64,000 nt of DNA from positions 186,001 through 250,000 of the forward strand of contig CAMDCN010000002.1 of the NCBI GenBank assembly GCA_945890485.1. Direction: 5' to 3'. Each line of letters opens with the position of its first letter. Position 1 is the first letter of the stretch. Made by a program: the position numbers and the translations under genes. The notes beneath the pieces were generated by a model that saw only the letters and a list, made by a program, of their open reading frames with translations, did not search any database and was not told the DNA's origin. This DNA is from Candidatus Sulfopaludibacter sp. SbA3 (GTDB taxonomy: Bacteria > Acidobacteriota > Terriglobia > Bryobacterales > Bryobacteraceae). This document shows positions 8,733-17,710 of this stretch, piece after piece.

Positions 8733-11700
8733 CTACTTTTCGAGGAAGATTTTGCTGGTGGCGACGTAGCGAAGCATGTCCTGCATCCGGTAGCCGCTGG
8801 CCTTGAGCTTCAGGCCGTCTTGTTTCAAATAGTTGACTTCATTGTAGGTCAAACTGCGACCGGTGGCATAGGTGGCCATATGTTTCAAGACGCTGAAGGC
8901 GACCTGATCGATACGGTCTTCGGCGAGATAACGCTTCAGATCGTTGGCGCCGGAGACTTCGGTCTTGTCGGGCAGTTGCGAACGGGCGTCGGCGGGTTCG
9001 GACTTCAGACGGCCGCCGGCATCGAACTCTTCGAAGGCGATGCCCCAGGGATCGATTTTCAAGTGGCACTGGACGCAGCCGGGTTGGCTGCGGTGGCGTT
9101 CGATGCGTTGGCGGAGAGTGAGCTTGCCGCCTTCGTCTTCCTTGAGCGCCGGGACATTGGGCGGCGGATCCGCGGGCGGTTCGGCGACGATCTTGCGCGC
9201 GAGCCATGCGCCGCGCTTAACGGGATTGGACTCACGGCCATCGGAGAGGCCGGCCATGATGGCAGCTTGCGTGAGAACGCCACCCATCTCGCGGCGACCG
9301 TGGGGGATGGCGACATACTTCAGGCCGCTTTCGGTCTTGTCTCCGAGGTCGTAGTAACTGGCGACGGCTTCGTTGACGACGATGAAATCGGAGGCGATCA
9401 GGTTACGGACGGGGAGGTTGTTCCGGATGAGATGGTGGACGAATTCAATCGGCTCCTGCCGGAGGTGCGTCCGGTTGTGGCGGCTGAGCTTCGGGAAACG
9501 CTTGCGGTCTGGTTCCAGAACGCTGAACTTATCGAGGCTGAGCCATTGGGAGGTGAACTCCTGAATGAAACGGGAGAAGCGGGCGTCGGCGACCATGCGG
9601 GCGACTTCGGTATCCAACTGCCGGCGAAGGGCGCCGGTGGAGGCGAGCCGGAGCGTCGTCTGATCGGGCGGGCCGTTCCAGAGGAAGTAGGAGAGCTTGG
9701 AGGCGAGTTCGTGATTGTCGAGCGTCTCCGGAGCGGGGGTGGCGCTCTTCTCGACGAGGAAGAGGAACTGGGGCGAGGTGAGGACGACCTGGAGAGCGTC
9801 CTTCACGCTGTCCCGAAACTTGCCGCCGGCGGCGAAGGAGCGGTCGAAGACGGCGAAGAGGGCATTCGCTTCCGCTTCGGCGATGGGCCGGCGATAGGCG
9901 CGGGTGGCGAAGCTGCGGATGATGTCGCGGGCGTAGGCTTTGGGATCGGTCTTGCGGGGCGAATCGATGAAGATCGCCTTGTGGGATGGGGGCGGCCAGG
10001 ATTCGTAGAACGGCCCTTCGAACTCGACGGAGCGGAGGCGGAGGCGGGGCATGTCGCGATCGTCGGTGTACTCGCTGCGGACGGCGATTTCGCGGATGCC
10101 GGCGAGGTAGTTGACGTTATCCTTCTCCACTTCCGGGCTGGGGTAGTTCTGAATGGCCCCTTCGAAGATATAGCGAGTGTCCTGGGTGCTGGAGACGATC
10201 TTGGGCGATTCGACCGGGGCGAAGGTGCTGCCGCAATCGCGACGGAGGCCGAGTTGGACGCCGAGGCGGGGGTTGCGCTTCTCGAAGGTTTGGAGACGGC
10301 GGGCCAGCGGGTCGGTAGCCGGAACGGGCGTGAGGACGACACGTTCGATGCTCAGGGCTCCGTTGGTGGTGGCGCGGAGCGAGACGGGCCCGGCGGGGAG
10401 GCGAACGGCAAGGAAGGCAGGCTGCTTCAGCCCGCCGGTGAATTCGCGGTCGCCGAGGTGGAGCGTGATGTCCTGCGGGGGTTCGGGCGGAGCTTGGGCG
10501 AACTTGCGGCCGGGTTCGATGAGGCCTTGGAGTTCCGCTTCGCTGAGGGCGCGCCGATAGAGGCGGACGCCATCGATGTCGCCACGGAAGGAGGTGGCAT
10601 TGGGTGAGCTGCCGATGCGGAGCGGGAGGCCGGCGGTGTTGAGATTGGCGGCGCCGATGGCCCCTTGCGCGACCTGGACGCCATTGATGTAGATGCGGGA
10701 TGGCGCTTGGTTGCCGCGCTTGACGACGACGGCGACATGCTGCCAAGCGCCGGAGCGGACGACGCCGGGGCCGGAGGTGATGGCGCCGTTCGGCAGCTTG
10801 TCTGGTCCCGTGGTTTCGAGTTGGAGCGCGTTGCGCCCCCCCCCTAGGAAGAGGGTCCAGCCGGCGGTGCGGCCGACGCTGCCGAGGGAGACGATGGCGG
10901 CGCGGCGGGGCGCTTTGGGGTGGATCCAGGCCGCGACGGTGAAGTCGCCGGCGCCTACGTTGAAGGCTTCCTGATGGGGGACGACGAGCGCATCGTAGTC
11001 GGCTTGGAGGGCGAGGGCTTTGCCGAAGGGGGAATCGACGAGGCTGGCTTTGCCTTCGAGGGCGCCGCCGGGTTGGTCATCAAAGGACCAGAAGGCGGAG
11101 AGACCTTCGTTGAGGCGAGAGGTATCGGGCGCCGGGACTTCCACGTTGCGCTTCGGAGTGTGGATATCGACCTGGTATATGCCGGCCTGCTTGACGGTGA
11201 GGGTTTGGGGTGCGGCGAAGTTGGTGACGGTGAGAGCATCGGGCGCGCTGCGGGTGGTGGCCCCGGGGTCGAGGAGAAGACCGTCGTTGTACTTGGCGGC
11301 GGTGACGGTGACGCGGAAGCGGCCGTGGTCGGGGAGTTCACGGAGGGAGATTTTGAAGTTGGCCTTGGGGCCGTAGGTGCCGTCGGCCTCGAAGGTTTCG
11401 TCGTTGGGGATGGCGGGGCGCAGGAGCAGGCCGGCGGGGACGGCATCGTAGGCTTTGCCCTTGGGGTAGCCGTTGCTACCGCGCATGCAGGCGAAGACGG
11501 AGTGATAGATGCTGTCGTACTCGCGCCAGCCGCGGACGGTGTCGTTGCCTTGGTAGCCCTCGATAAAGCGATACTTCGTGCGCATGGGGTTTGGCTCGAA
11601 GGGGAAGGGCTTCTTGGGGGTGAGCTCGGTGACGGTGAAGTCCTTGTTCTCGAGGAGGAGGCTATTGGCGCCGAGGACGAGCTCTTCGGACAGGGGGCTC

Positions 11701-12365
11701 TTGTTGATGGACTCGCCGAGATCCATGCGGAAGTTCTGGATGGCTGGTTTCTGGGTGGGGTCGACGATGGAGCGGCTTAGCGCCTTATCGGCGATTTCGA
11801 GATAGGTCTCGAGGAGGAGAGGTGAGAGTTGGAGGGTGTCTTTGTTATTGACGAAGCCGTCGGCGGAGACGGCATCGGGGGGGACGATTTCGGTGAGGTC
11901 GTCTTCGAGATTGAGGAGTTCGCGGAGGGTGTTGCGGTACTGAGCGACGGTGAGGCGGCGGACAAGACCGTTCTTCGGTGAGGGCCGGAGGCGGGCGATT
12001 TCGATGGCCTGCGTGATCCAGGCGACGGTGGCGTCGCGTTCGGCGGCGGAGGGTTGGGGCATGCCTTTGGGGGGCATGGAGCCGTCGCGGACGCGATGGC
12101 GGATGCCTTCCCAGATGCGGATGTGGCGGTCTTCGAGGCTGGTATCGAGGTGGTCGACGCGGACGCCGGCGGAGAGGTTATCGGCGTTGTGGCACTGTTG
12201 GCAGTTCTTTTGGAGGAAGGGTTTGACGGTTTGGGCGAAGACGGGTTCGAGGGGTGGCGGGGCGGCGGCTGGTTGGGCGGAGAGGTAGTGAGCGGTCCAG
12301 GCGGAACCGAGGATAGTGGCGAGCGCGATGGCGCTGGTGGTGCGGGGACGATTGCGGAAAATCAT
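8733..12365 (-). CDS. DUF1592-type multidomain exported cytochrome-like protein with inserted LamG domain
   Basis: The protein has 1210 residues with an N-terminal signal or anchor (about residues 10-30). A haem-binding CQQCH lies at residues 55-59 in a planctomycete-type cytochrome domain, followed by DUF1587 ([18 protein letters not shown]). A LamG/concanavalin-like domain follows at roughly 415-625 ([47 protein letters not shown]). The DUF1595-1592-1588-1585 block then runs to the C-terminus ([61 protein letters not shown]). A second CxxCH (CVQCH, C1097-H1101) sits in the DUF1588 region, so two c-type haems are possible. The family is widespread beside DUF1552; polysaccharide binding by the LamG insert is inference, and the biochemical role is unknown. 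Confidence 0.88.
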   Translation of the reverse strand: MIFRNRPRTTSAIALATILGSAWTAHYLSAQPAAAPPPLEPVFAQTVKPFLQKNCQQCHNADNLSAGVRVDHLDTSLEDRHIRIWEGIRHRVRDGSMPPKGMPQPSAAERDATVAWITQAIEIARLRPSPKNGLVRRLTVAQYRNTLRELLNLEDDLTEIVPPDAVSADGFVNNKDTLQLSPLLLETYLEIADKALSRSIVDPTQKPAIQNFRMDLGESINKSPLSEELVLGANSLLLENKDFTVTELTPKKPFPFEPNPMRTKYRFIEGYQGNDTVRGWREYDSIYHSVFACMRGSNGYPKGKAYDAVPAGLLLRPAIPNDETFEADGTYGPKANFKISLRELPDHGRFRVTVTAAKYNDGLLLDPGATTRSAPDALTVTNFAAPQTLTVKQAGIYQVDIHTPKRNVEVPAPDTSRLNEGLSAFWSFDDQPGGALEGKASLVDSPFGKALALQADYDALVVPHQEAFNVGAGDFTVAAWIHPKAPRRAAIVSLGSVGRTAGWTLFLGGGRNALQLETTGPDKLPNGAITSGPGVVRSGAWQHVAVVVKRGNQAPSRIYINGVQVAQGAIGAANLNTAGLPLRIGSSPNATSFRGDIDGVRLYRRALSEAELQGLIEPGRKFAQAPPEPPQDITLHLGDREFTGGLKQPAFLAVRLPAGPVSLRATTNGALSIERVVLTPVPATDPLARRLQTFEKRNPRLGVQLGLRRDCGSTFAPVESPKIVSSTQDTRYIFEGAIQNYPSPEVEKDNVNYLAGIREIAVRSEYTDDRDMPRLRLRSVEFEGPFYESWPPPSHKAIFIDSPRKTDPKAYARDIIRSFATRAYRRPIAEAEANALFAVFDRSFAAGGKFRDSVKDALQVVLTSPQFLFLVEKSATPAPETLDNHELASKLSYFLWNGPPDQTTLRLASTGALRRQLDTEVARMVADARFSRFIQEFTSQWLSLDKFSVLEPDRKRFPKLSRHNRTHLRQEPIEFVHHLIRNNLPVRNLIASDFIVVNEAVASYYDLGDKTESGLKYVAIPHGRREMGGVLTQAAIMAGLSDGRESNPVKRGAWLARKIVAEPPADPPPNVPALKEDEGGKLTLRQRIERHRSQPGCVQCHLKIDPWGIAFEEFDAGGRLKSEPADARSQLPDKTEVSGANDLKRYLAEDRIDQVAFSVLKHMATYATGRSLTYNEVNYLKQDGLKLKASGYRMQDMLRYVATSKIFLEK

Positions 12366-12444
12366 GATTCGGAGGCGTAGGACGTACGCGCTCTGATCTT
12401 ATCACCGGGGGGATTACTGACGCCGTTTGATGCACAATGACGGC

Positions 12445-13092
12445 ATGCCTCGTCTCCTTATCATCGTGCTGCTTAGTGTAGCGGCCAGCGCCCAGAATCC
12501 CCAGCCTTTCGTCGAACGCAATGGCCTGTTGGTCATCGAAGCAGAGCAGTTTCACCGGCAGGAGCTGGTCGAAGTCCGGAAGTGGACATTGCAGAAAGGG
12601 GATGTTCCGGGCGCGTCGGCTTCGGGAGGACAGTATCTCCAGGTGCTGCCGGACACGCGGCGTACGCATGACGACAAGCTGATTCGGGGGGAAAACTTCT
12701 CGCCGGAGCCGGGACGGATGGCGGTGCTGCATTACGATGTGCAGTTTGTGAAGGCTGGGCGGTACTACGTGTGGGTCCGAGCCTACTCGACCGGGCCGGA
12801 GGACAATGGCTTGCATGTTGGGTTCGACGGGACATGGCCGGAGTCTGGGCAGCGGATTCAGCTCTGTAAAGGGAAGAATCGCTGGTACTGGGAGTCGGCG
12901 CAACGAACGGAGGCCAACCATTGTGGGGAGCCGGGGAAGATCTATTTGGATGTGCCAGCGCCGGGGCGGCATACGGTTTCGTTCTCGATGCGGGAGGACG
13001 GTTTTGCCCTGGACCGGTTCTTGTTGACTACGGATGCGGCGTTTCGCCGGCCGGAGGATGCGGGGCCAGCGGCTTCGGGCCGGGTCCGTTGA
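12445..13092 (+). CDS. Secreted protein with carbohydrate-binding-like beta domain (GH115 C-terminal-like)
   Basis: The longest frame begins at a TTG at 12427, but MPRLLIIVLLSVAASAQ from the ATG at 12445 is a clean signal peptide, so I start there (215 residues). The body resembles the carbohydrate-binding-like domain found at the end of GH115 enzymes and in stand-alone secreted proteins: GLLVIEAEQFHR, YDVQFVKAGRYYVWVRAYS, GLHVGFDGTWPESG, PGRHTVSFSMREDGFALDRF. The terminal 'REDGFALDRFLLT' is the most characteristic part. A glycan-binding role is plausible but not shown. It is divergent from the DUF1592 gene with 79 bp between them. Confidence 0.7.
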   Translation: MPRLLIIVLLSVAASAQNPQPFVERNGLLVIEAEQFHRQELVEVRKWTLQKGDVPGASASGGQYLQVLPDTRRTHDDKLIRGENFSPEPGRMAVLHYDVQFVKAGRYYVWVRAYSTGPEDNGLHVGFDGTWPESGQRIQLCKGKNRWYWESAQRTEANHCGEPGKIYLDVPAPGRHTVSFSMREDGFALDRFLLTTDAAFRRPEDAGPAASGRVR

Positions 13093-13182
13093 GACACTTC
13101 GGACGAACCGGGTCGATTCGGCGGGTTTTCAAAGAGCGGAAGACGGTTCGAAGGCGGCGGCGTTCTACGATTCGAAGCCAGG

Positions 13183-13956
13183 TCAGCAGCGGTCGGTATA
13201 GGCCGGGGCGTTTTCCGGACGGTTGAGAGCGAATTGCGGTTCGAAGCCAATTTCCGGAAGCGGAGAGCGGCCAGCCGTGGCGGCCTTGGGTTTTTCGGCG
13301 ATGGGCTGCTGTTGGACTGGCCGCCGCTTGATCGCGTCCTGCAGCGCCTTGAGCGCCTGACGATACGACCGTTCGTTGGCTGTGACGTAGCGTTGCAAGG
13401 TGGCCATCGTTTTCAGATGGGCTGCGTCTAGAAAGCAGACGGAGAGTTGCGCATCCGTGGACTGATCGGTTTCGAGGGTTCCGTTTTCGCTGAGTTCGCG
13501 GTCGGTTAGGTCCATCATGAGGTCGAAGGTTCTGGCTTCGACGCGGCGGGCCCGATTGAGGCGCCAGAGCGCTTCGGACAGTTGATTGGCGAGTAGTTGC
13601 TCTTCCGGGGTGACCGGATGGTAGGTGGCTTCGATTTCAACGCGGAGCGCGTCGAATTCGACCTGGGTTTCGCCGAAAACGACGAGGCTGGAAGAACACA
13701 GGCCGTGGGCGAGGCGGTTCCGGCTGGCGATGGCTTTGCCGGCTTCGGTGCGCGGACCGGTGGATTTTCTGGCGTTTTCCCGGTTGGTGAGGCGCACGCG
13801 CGCGGCGGCGGCTTCGATGGCGGCTTGGGTGAGCCGTTGGCGGAAGGCGGACTCTTGGGCTTCGATCTCGGCAAAGCGCTGTTCGGCGTTTTCGAGCATG
13901 TAGCGCCGGGCTTCTTCCGGGGTGAAGGGTTCAGTGCGCCGGGATTGGGTATTCAT
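13183..13956 (-). CDS. Basic hypothetical protein of the 'RENARKSTGPRT' type
   Basis: The 257-residue product has no signal peptide. The N-terminal third is strongly helical and charged (ARRYMLENAEQRFAEIEAQE). It contains RLTNRENARKSTGPRT and EAGKAIASRNRLAHGL, a conserved basic motif I recognise from multi-copy hypothetical proteins of Solibacter-like Acidobacteria and some rhizobia. The middle is helical (LLANQLSEALWRLNRARRVEARTF), and the C-terminus is proline- and lysine-rich and low in complexity. The function is unknown; the basic motif could bind nucleic acid, which is a guess. It stands alone at the edge of the accessory block that ends at the tRNA-Pro element, with a stem-loop just upstream at 13984-14020. 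Confidence 0.72.
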   Translation of the reverse strand: MNTQSRRTEPFTPEEARRYMLENAEQRFAEIEAQESAFRQRLTQAAIEAAAARVRLTNRENARKSTGPRTEAGKAIASRNRLAHGLCSSSLVVFGETQVEFDALRVEIEATYHPVTPEEQLLANQLSEALWRLNRARRVEARTFDLMMDLTDRELSENGTLETDQSTDAQLSVCFLDAAHLKTMATLQRYVTANERSYRQALKALQDAIKRRPVQQQPIAEKPKAATAGRSPLPEIGFEPQFALNRPENAPAYTDRC

Positions 13957-13983
13957 GGGAGCTTGTCCTTTGAGAGAAACGGA

Positions 13984-14020
13984 AAAAGCCCGCTGGGCCG
14001 AGTGGGCGCAGCAGGCTTTT
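13984..14020. other. Imperfect stem-loop with A/T tails upstream of the basic hypothetical gene
   Basis: AAAAGCCCGCTG (13984-13995) pairs with CAGCAGGCTTTT (14009-14020) with one mismatch. It looks like a bidirectional rho-independent terminator: on either strand the stem ends in four U. It sits 28 bp upstream of the leftward gene at 13956, so on the minus strand it would lie in the leader or stop transcription coming from the right. Beyond it, up to the DUF433 gene at 14214, I see no coding sequence. Confidence 0.5.
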
Positions 14021-14213
14021 CTGATTTCACTCTACGGGTGGTGTCAAGCGTTTTTGGGCGTTTCGGAGAGGCCGGTGTTGCAAACACGGGAGATAGAGTT
14101 TTTCCGGGCCGTGACTGGCTCGAACTGCTCCACGCACTATGGCGAGATTCTCCTCACGTTGAGGTTAGGCGAGCGGGTGCTCTCGACCGAAGTTTGTTAG
14201 TGTTTGAGTAGGA

Positions 14214-14948
14214 ATGGCTCACTCAAATTCAGCGGCGGCCGGTAACGACATTCGCACTCGACCTGCGTACTCAATGCAGGATGCCGCTCGATATCTGCGT
14301 ATGCCTGCCGCGACCCTTCGAACGTGGGTGCTGGGGCGATCCTTCACCTCCGGCGGCGTTGCTCGTCGTTCGGACCCCTTGATTGAGCTTCATGATCCAT
14401 CGGGAACCTACCTTTCTTTCATAAACCTCGTGGAGGCCCATGTCCTGGTCTCGATTCGGCGGAGGTACGGAGTGAAGCTTCCTAAGGTGCGATTGGCGCT
14501 GAATTACGTCAAAAGCATGGCGGCAAGATCAGTTTCAACGGACACGCAGCGCCCTCTGATCGAGCAGGCCTTCGAGACGGATGGGCTGGACTTGTTTGTT
14601 CGGCAGTACGGCGAACTGATCAACACGAGCCGTAACGGTCAGGTGGCGATGAAAGAGCTGATGAGCACATATCTTCAGCGGATTGAAAGGGACGAAAAGG
14701 GACTCCCCATTCGGCTTTACCCCGTCACACGTTCTCGCGAAATCGAAGAGCACACTAAGCGGGACCCGAGGGTGGTCGTGATCTCTCCGCTGGTCGCATT
14801 TGGCCGCCCTACGATCGATGGGACGGGGATTCCTTCCTCGGCAATCTTCGAGCGCTATCAGGCTGGCGATTCGGTGAGTGATTTAGCTCGGGACTTTAGG
14901 CTGGAACCTGGTGTCGTCGAAGAAGCGATCCGCAGCGAAGCCGCCTAA
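14214..14948 (+). CDS. DUF433-type antitoxin-like DNA-binding protein
   Basis: This 244-residue protein has two parts. The N-terminal MerR-like helix-turn-helix is visible as YSMQDAARYLRMPAATLRTW. The C-terminal DUF433 domain is visible as RDPRVVVISPLVAFGRPTID followed by GTGIPSSAIFERYQAGDSVSDLARDF. DUF433 proteins are usually about 75 residues and act as antitoxins with PIN-like toxins; the longer HTH-DUF433 form is also known. The 3' end overlaps the following PIN-like gene by 38 bp, a typical antitoxin-first arrangement, so the protein probably neutralises the toxin and represses the shared promoter. The upstream region contains no other gene. It lies in the accessory block left of the tRNA-Pro element. 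Confidence 0.8.
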   Translation: MAHSNSAAAGNDIRTRPAYSMQDAARYLRMPAATLRTWVLGRSFTSGGVARRSDPLIELHDPSGTYLSFINLVEAHVLVSIRRRYGVKLPKVRLALNYVKSMAARSVSTDTQRPLIEQAFETDGLDLFVRQYGELINTSRNGQVAMKELMSTYLQRIERDEKGLPIRLYPVTRSREIEEHTKRDPRVVVISPLVAFGRPTIDGTGIPSSAIFERYQAGDSVSDLARDFRLEPGVVEEAIRSEAA

Positions 14949-15336
14949 GGGGGTTACGTACTTCTTAGACCGCTGCTTGGGCGTCGAACCCATTCGAGGC
15001 GAGTTGATGGGCATGGGTGTAGCGGTCGAGATTCATGACGACCACTTCGCACGGGATGCCGAGGACCAAGCCTGGTTGAGCGTCGTGGGCGAGAAAGGTT
15101 GGGTAGTTCTTACCAAGGACAAGAAGATCCAATACCGGCCGCTGGAACAAGAGGCGTTGCGGGCGAGTGGCGTACGAGCGTTCGTGCTGGTCGCGGACGG
15201 ATTGAGAGGTGCGGATATCTGCGCGATCTTCGTCAAGGCGATGCCAAACATCGAAAAGGTACTACGGGCGAGGAGGGGGCCATTCATCGCGCGGATGACT
15301 GGCTCTGCTCGCGTGGTGATCTGGAGGCAGTGGTAG
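14911..15336 (+). CDS. VapC45-type PIN-like toxin
   Basis: The 141-residue product starts at a GTG (14911) inside the antitoxin gene. It has the acidic-residue pattern of the VapC45 PIN-like family: a first Asp in VTYFLDRCLG, an acidic centre in VEIHDDHFARDAEDQAW, and the strand with conserved Asp-Lys in GWVVLTKDKKIQYRPLE. These residues would hold the metal of a ribonuclease site. RNA cleavage is family knowledge; the target is unknown. The C-terminal part (about residues 95-141) is basic. Its coupling to a DUF433 gene makes the toxin-antitoxin reading strong. Confidence 0.82.
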   Translation: MSSKKRSAAKPPKGVTYFLDRCLGVEPIRGELMGMGVAVEIHDDHFARDAEDQAWLSVVGEKGWVVLTKDKKIQYRPLEQEALRASGVRAFVLVADGLRGADICAIFVKAMPNIEKVLRARRGPFIARMTGSARVVIWRQW

Positions 15337-15365
15337 CGCGCTTCCCCGCTGGGCGTCGGCTACCG

Positions 15366-15749
15366 CTAAAAGGCTGCCTTACCCTGCAACACATTCATGG
15401 CGGCAGATTTTCCGACCTCCGCCAACACTGCCTTGAATACTTCAAACGAGGTACCACCGCCAATTGCGGCTACCGTGTCCTTCGCCCTACGCCAGACCTC
15501 TTTGGATCGTGCCATGTCAAGAAAATCGTAGCCCTCGAAAGTGATCGAAATGACAAGATATTGAGGACTTTGATCGGCTAAGCAAGTAACGTCGATTGCC
15601 TTCAGTAGTCCCTTGGCAACGCAGAGGTCGACGTGGTGATCTACCAGCACCCGGTCAAAACCGTCAATCTCTACCCGGCGCGCTTGGCGATCCGACCATT
15701 TAGCTACTGCCTCTATGATCTCCCGGATCAGTTCGAGGTCTCTTTCCAT
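15366..15749 (-). CDS. DUF2513 domain-containing protein
   Basis: The open frame reaches 15791, but the ATG at 15749 gives MERDLELIREIIEAVAKW, which is exactly how DUF2513 proteins start, so I use it (127 residues). The remaining family features follow: DHHVDLCVAKGLLKAIDV (a winged-helix-like segment), LVISITFEGYDFLDMARS (the conserved T-x-x-G-x-D-F-L), and WRRAKDTVAAIGGGTSFEVF. The domain is frequent on prophages, islands and plasmids; its biochemical role is not known. It is convergent with the PIN-like toxin gene (29 bp apart), which places it in the same accessory block. Confidence 0.83.
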   Translation of the reverse strand: MERDLELIREIIEAVAKWSDRQARRVEIDGFDRVLVDHHVDLCVAKGLLKAIDVTCLADQSPQYLVISITFEGYDFLDMARSKEVWRRAKDTVAAIGGGTSFEVFKAVLAEVGKSAAMNVLQGKAAF

Positions 15750-16087
15750 CCGACAATTATTGCACCTCATTCCGATCGGACTTAGAAGCACCGTACCGCT
15801 TGGTAGCGAGAATGCGCCAATATTGTTGGCGCGCGCCGGCTGATCGATCGCCGTATGAGGAACAACACCACATAGACCGGTTCGTTGGCTCGGCGACGTC
15901 CTTGGGCCGACGCTGATCGACCGCGCCCTCGAAGCTCTTGACGGGAAGGAGTCACCCGTCTGTCCCCAAAGGACGCGGTGTACGTTACCTCGAGGAGGGA
16001 TTCATTGCGATGCGAAGAAACCGTTAGGTTGAGCTATTCTGTGGTTACGTTTTGATAGGCTAGCTAGGCCCCGAAGACAAGGCAGAG
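15750..16087. other. Non-coding stretch between DUF2513 and Mrr-like genes; contains a 7-bp-arm palindrome
   Basis: I find no convincing gene in these 338 bp. A perfect inverted repeat GCGCCAA-TATTG-TTGGCGC occupies 15814-15832, about 65 bp upstream of the DUF2513 start, and could be an operator. The segment about 15890-16010 has codon-like composition but is broken by stops in all frames, so it may be a decayed coding remnant. Confidence 0.45.
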
Positions 16088-16981
16088 ATGTGGATACCGG
16101 CTGATGACTGGGATTTGTACGAACGCTATGTGTTTGGGGAGCTGGAAAGACTGTGTCCTGATGCTCAGGTTGAGCGAAACGTTTACCTCACTGGAATTCG
16201 ATCAGGCGTTCGGCGCCAAATTGACGCGATGGTGACGATCAACGCAGGCCCCTTTAAATTGCGAGTCGCCTTCGATTGCAAGTGCTACAAGCGAAAGGTC
16301 AATGTCACGGCCGTCGAGCGCATGCTCAGTACCTTGGACGATATTCGGGTAAACAAGGGAGTTCTGGTGACCACGCGCGGCTACTCTAAAGCTGCTCTGG
16401 CCCGGGCCCAGAACGATTCTCGCGATATTGAACTGCGTATCGTCAGTCCGGATAGACTCTCCGTCAGTCAGTGGATCGGGGGAATGGTGGCGCATTACGG
16501 GTCGCTGGCCGCCCTCCTGAAAACGCCCCGCGGGTGGGTCTTCGATGACACAGGGTATGACGAGGGCATGGAAGTGCTGTTTTGGATCTATCCCGTAGGC
16601 CACACGCTCGAGTCAGCCTTGGCGGGGGCTGCAATTATGTACGGCATTATCATCCCCAAGGATCCGACGTGCTCGAGAATCGAAGAAATCGCAGGCAGGG
16701 ACGAGCAGGCCGCTAAGCAGAAATTTCCGACTGCCAGATTCGATCGGTTGCCCTTTCCAAGCAAATCCCATCTGAGCGGCAGGTCTGCCCTGCTGCGAAA
16801 AGGCCTCGTTCACGCCGGGTATCGAGGACCAGAGTATTCGCTCTACTTGGATCATCCGGAAGGCGTTCTACTTCTAGTTCTATTGTGTCCAGATGGAAGA
16901 GACGAAGAATTCCTGCCCGTGCTCTTAGACTTGGGCTCAGGCGCAATCCTGCTGAAAACGACGACCATTGAATCGAAATAG
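16088..16981 (+). CDS. Mrr-like restriction endonuclease (PD-(D/E)xK N-terminal domain)
   Basis: The 297-residue protein has an N-terminal Mrr-type nuclease domain: LYERYVFGELERLCPDAQVE (helix with conserved Glu), RRQIDAMVTI (catalytic Asp), VAFDCKCYKRKVNVTAVER (D-x-K of the PD-(D/E)xK core, with Asp where most Mrr proteins have Glu), then the Mrr-typical GVLVTTRGYSKAALARAQ. The second half (about 150-297) is not recognised and may sense a ligand or partner. Mrr enzymes cut modified or foreign DNA, so a defence role is likely but unproven. There is no adjacent methylase, consistent with a type IV-like or stand-alone nuclease. It lies just left of the displaced tRNA end at 17031. Confidence 0.75.
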   Translation: MWIPADDWDLYERYVFGELERLCPDAQVERNVYLTGIRSGVRRQIDAMVTINAGPFKLRVAFDCKCYKRKVNVTAVERMLSTLDDIRVNKGVLVTTRGYSKAALARAQNDSRDIELRIVSPDRLSVSQWIGGMVAHYGSLAALLKTPRGWVFDDTGYDEGMEVLFWIYPVGHTLESALAGAAIMYGIIIPKDPTCSRIEEIAGRDEQAAKQKFPTARFDRLPFPSKSHLSGRSALLRKGLVHAGYRGPEYSLYLDHPEGVLLLVLLCPDGRDEEFLPVLLDLGSGAILLKTTTIESK

Positions 16982-17030
16982 AGCGAACCTGGAGCCACTT
17001 GCTCTACGCGCCAAAAACTCGGGCGCCAAT

Positions 17031-17087
17031 CGTTGATCGCAATGGTCGGGGCGGCGGGATTCGAACTCGCGACCCCTTGCGCCCAAG
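17031..17087. repeat. Distal attachment site (displaced tRNA-Pro 3' half)
   Basis: These 57 bases match 25138-25194 at 56 positions (mismatch at 17038, C versus T). The repeat contains the T-arm, anticodon 3' side and encoded CCA of tRNA-Pro on the minus strand, but no 5' half follows it: after 17087 the sequence diverges from the tRNA. It is therefore the tRNA fragment displaced by integration. Confidence 0.88.
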
Positions 17088-17213
17088 TTAGCCTTTCGGG
17101 TTAGGAACTGTGGGGACCGAGCGAGACAAGCTGATACGTTTTCAATGACTTGGCCGGTTTCGTGTCCCTCAGATCTCTGCCCTTCCTAATGCTTCACAAT
17201 GCGTCACCAGGAC

Positions 17214-17241
17214 GGGGTTACGTCACAATCCCCGTCACAAT
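17214..17241 (+). repeat. Internal direct repeat, left copy; candidate integrase arm site
   Basis: The 28-bp segment begins GGGGTTA and carries two copies of CGTCACAAT (17221-17229 and 17233-17241) 12 bp apart. It matches 25077-25104 at 26 of 28 positions, in the same orientation. A weaker copy (CTTCACAAT then GCGTCAC) lies at 17192-17206. Paired short repeats just inside both att sites are what arm-type integrase or excisionase sites look like; no binding data exist. Confidence 0.6.
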
Positions 17242-17266
17242 GCCCGGATTCCCAAGGAGAAACTCT

Positions 17267-17524
17267 ATGGACCGAAACGAAGTATTCCGCGCTTTTGCCG
17301 CCGAACTGGCGGAGATGATTGTGGAGCGGATCAAGCTCCGAGGCGAGAAACGCCTCTATACCGTGCAGGAGGCCGCCGTCTACCTCGGTTGTTCTGATGA
17401 GCAGCTCGACAACTATGTGAAGTCGGGACGGCTTCGCAAGACAATGGTTGACCGGCGGCCCCGCTACGATCTGGGCGACCTGGACCGGTTCGTCGACTCG
17501 GCACGGTCAACAGGCCGGCGCTGA
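17267..17524 (+). CDS. Excisionase-type HTH protein (left end of element)
   Basis: The open frame extends to 17150, but the ATG at 17267 is preceded by AAGGAG seven bases upstream and gives a compact 85-residue protein, so this start is clear. MDRNEVFRAFAAELAEMIVE is an N-terminal helix, followed by an HTH_17/excisionase domain (LYTVQEAAVYLGCSDEQLDN then YVKSGRLRKTMVDRRPRYDL, recognition helix and wing). Such proteins bend DNA at att or arm sites or act as small repressors. It is the first gene inside the left attachment site and lies 26 bp from the GTCACAAT repeats, so a directionality-factor role is plausible. Confidence 0.75.
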   Translation: MDRNEVFRAFAAELAEMIVERIKLRGEKRLYTVQEAAVYLGCSDEQLDNYVKSGRLRKTMVDRRPRYDLGDLDRFVDSARSTGRR

Positions 17525-17627
17525 TCGGCATTCGCCGAGGGGCTCCCGTTTCGAGGCCCCTGGCCGCCCTGGGACGAACCGGCGGGCCAACTCCCCTCCC
17601 TCAGGGCCCTGAAGTCTGTAGAATCCA

Positions 17628-17669
17628 GCGGAGGGTGTTACTCGACCCGTTTCGGGTGGCGCCCTCCGC
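17628..17669. other. Nested stem-loop between the HTH gene and the next gene
   Basis: GCGGAGGG (17628-17635) pairs perfectly with CCCTCCGC (17662-17669), and inside it ACCC (17645-17648) pairs with GGGT (17654-17657) around GTTTC. It lies in the 186-bp gap before the gene at 17711. It has no U-run directly after it, so it is not a standard terminator; it could be a leader structure or small RNA. Confidence 0.4.
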
Positions 17670-17710
17670 GTTGCTGTTTCTGGAAGGCAGCATCGGAGGG
17701 GGGACCAACA

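Noticed and set aside
8820-10607. A 595-codon open frame on the plus strand
   Set aside because: Antisense to the DUF1592 gene, no start signal or family motif.
17045-17090. A second tRNA-Pro gene
   Set aside because: Only the 3' half is present; the sequence after 17087 does not continue into a D-arm or acceptor 5' strand.
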